From NCBI GenBank assembly GCA_947499005.1, contig CANMML010000003.1, forward strand, positions 124,001 through 188,000: DNA of 64,000 bases, given 5' to 3'. The position numbers were made by a program, and so were the translations under genes. The notes below the pieces were generated by a model. That model ran no database searches. It saw only the letters and a program-made list of their open reading frames with translations, and was not told the origin of the DNA. This DNA is from an uncultured Aquimarina sp. (GTDB lineage: Bacteria; Bacteroidota; Bacteroidia; Flavobacteriales; Flavobacteriaceae). Below, piece by piece: positions 63,331 through 64,000 of this stretch; positions within the stretch are counted from its first letter, which is position 1; the number at the start of each line of letters is the position of its first letter.

Positions 63331-64000
63331 ATGAGCAAAATTTCATTGATAATTACCCTATGCTTATTCTTTTTTAAGCTTTCCGCACAAGAGTATAGTA
63401 TTTCTAAGATCGTAATTGATCATGATACGAAAGAACCACTTTCGTATGTGGATGTTTATAATGCGATTAACTACGTAACGACCAATGAAGAAGGTCGATT
63501 TGAGATGTTAACGGAGGTGGATTCTTTACATTTCAACCTATTGGGATACCAACCTGTAAAAGGTACACTTTCCGAATTTCAAAAAAAATCAGATACGATC
63601 TATTTAAAGCCTCGGGTAGCGGCTTTAGAAGAAGTACATATAAAAGATATGTTCGAATGGATGAAAGGAGCCTTTGAAAACTACAATAAAGAAATGTTTT
63701 CGAAACCCTTTGTACATCGTTTTTTTCTAAGAGCAACCGAACGAAGAGATGGCCAAATTGTAACGCTCATTGATATGACCGGGAAGGCACATTTTAAATT
63801 AGACAAAGGGATAGGGGCAAATTATAAACCACAAGATCTTTTGGCTGTAGAAATAGAGCAACAACGTTCTTATGGGGTAAAAACACATTTTTTTCACAAA
63901 CAATCTATGCCCAAATTGTTTCAATGTTTATGGACTGGTTTTTCTATCAACTTTTTTGGGGAAGATAAATCCTTTGAAGATAGGGGTTTGGTGTATGGTG
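63331..64000 (+). CDS. Secreted protein with carboxypeptidase-regulatory-like domain (partial, C-terminus beyond window)
   Basis: About 223 residues visible from the ATG at 63331. Signal peptide MSKISLIITLCLFFFKLSAQ, then a CarboxypepD_reg-like beta-sandwich (about 24-100; IVIDHDTKEPLSYVDVYN, TNEEGRFEM, LGYQPVKG), typical of Bacteroidota envelope proteins. The following part (FENYNKEMFSKPFVHRFFLR) looks like the start of a barrel or DUF5686-like region, but the frame ends at the window edge. Confidence 0.75.
   Translation, partial: MSKISLIITLCLFFFKLSAQEYSISKIVIDHDTKEPLSYVDVYNAINYVTTNEEGRFEMLTEVDSLHFNLLGYQPVKGTLSEFQKKSDTIYLKPRVAALEEVHIKDMFEWMKGAFENYNKEMFSKPFVHRFFLRATERRDGQIVTLIDMTGKAHFKLDKGIGANYKPQDLLAVEIEQQRSYGVKTHFFHKQSMPKLFQCLWTGFSINFFGEDKSFEDRGLVYG

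Noticed and set aside
1..64000. tRNA, rRNA, CRISPR arrays, phage or intact transposase genes
   Set aside because: Looked for on both strands; none could be supported.

Overview
The window is AT-rich chromosomal DNA that reads as a marine, agar-degrading member of the Flavobacteriaceae (Bacteroidota), perhaps Aquimarina-like. This is an inference from: Bacteroidota-type promoters (TAnnTTTG with an upstream TTG), absence of clear Shine-Dalgarno sites, type IX secretion C-terminal sorting domains, a TonB receptor with a DUF5689 lipoprotein, the long PurF form, and families largely restricted to this phylum (DUF3098, DUF4271, DUF4296). No rRNA, tRNA, CRISPR array, prophage or intact insertion sequence was seen.

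Layout. 1-5.6 kb: a divergent cluster of a secreted endonuclease/exonuclease/phosphatase protein (cut by the window edge), a TonB-dependent receptor and a DUF5689 lipoprotein, then two small orphan genes. 5.6-10.2 kb: queD, a 31-codon membrane peptide, an enoyl-CoA hydratase-like gene, and a PfkB kinase plus purF operon. 10.2-11.9 kb: a secreted lamin-tail-like protein between gene-poor stretches that hold a palindromic operator with no gene and a possible small RNA. 11.9-17.4 kb: envelope and translation housekeeping genes (ftsX, DUF3098, uppP, truB, plsC-like, trpS). 17.6-20.4 kb: the first GH86 agarase/porphyranase. 20.5-28.8 kb: purD, a glycan-initiating sugar transferase with a UDP-glucuronate decarboxylase, a DUF6909-like protein, a GH3-like adenylate-forming protein, an M23 peptidase and tatA. 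28.9-36.1 kb: tyrS, an epimerase, DUF4296, dihydroorotase, polyprenol-phosphate mannose synthase, DUF4271 and a HemD paralogue. 36.1-44.4 kb: a saccharopine dehydrogenase-like gene, a zinc peptidase, and the heme gene run hemA-C-D-E-F facing an AraC-type regulator. 44.4-45.4 kb: a 1-kb non-coding stretch with several hairpin terminators. 45.4-50.9 kb: a giant second GH86 enzyme (1854 aa) with eight tandem copies of a ~140-residue domain. 51-64 kb: YHS protein, alpha/beta hydrolases, aminopeptidase P, DUF2089, MATE transporter, a cysteine-dioxygenase-like fusion, a signal-less OmpA-domain protein, an AddB-like nuclease, a GreA-like factor and a truncated carboxypeptidase-like-domain protein.

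How it fits together. The heme genes form a near-complete path from glutamyl-tRNA to protoporphyrinogen (hemB is not here). The two GH86 enzymes share the same catalytic architecture and secretion route but lie 25 kb apart with no SusC/SusD pair or sulfatase beside them, so they look like stand-alone secreted enzymes. The most unusual material is the eight-fold repeated domain of the second GH86, and a set of palindromic intergenic repeats (a 168-bp element with inverted ends near 57.6 kb whose end sequence recurs at 45.0 and 54.5 kb; a hairpin shared between 7.1 and 39.2 kb; cruciform or REP-like elements at 14.5, 41.0 and 52.3 kb).
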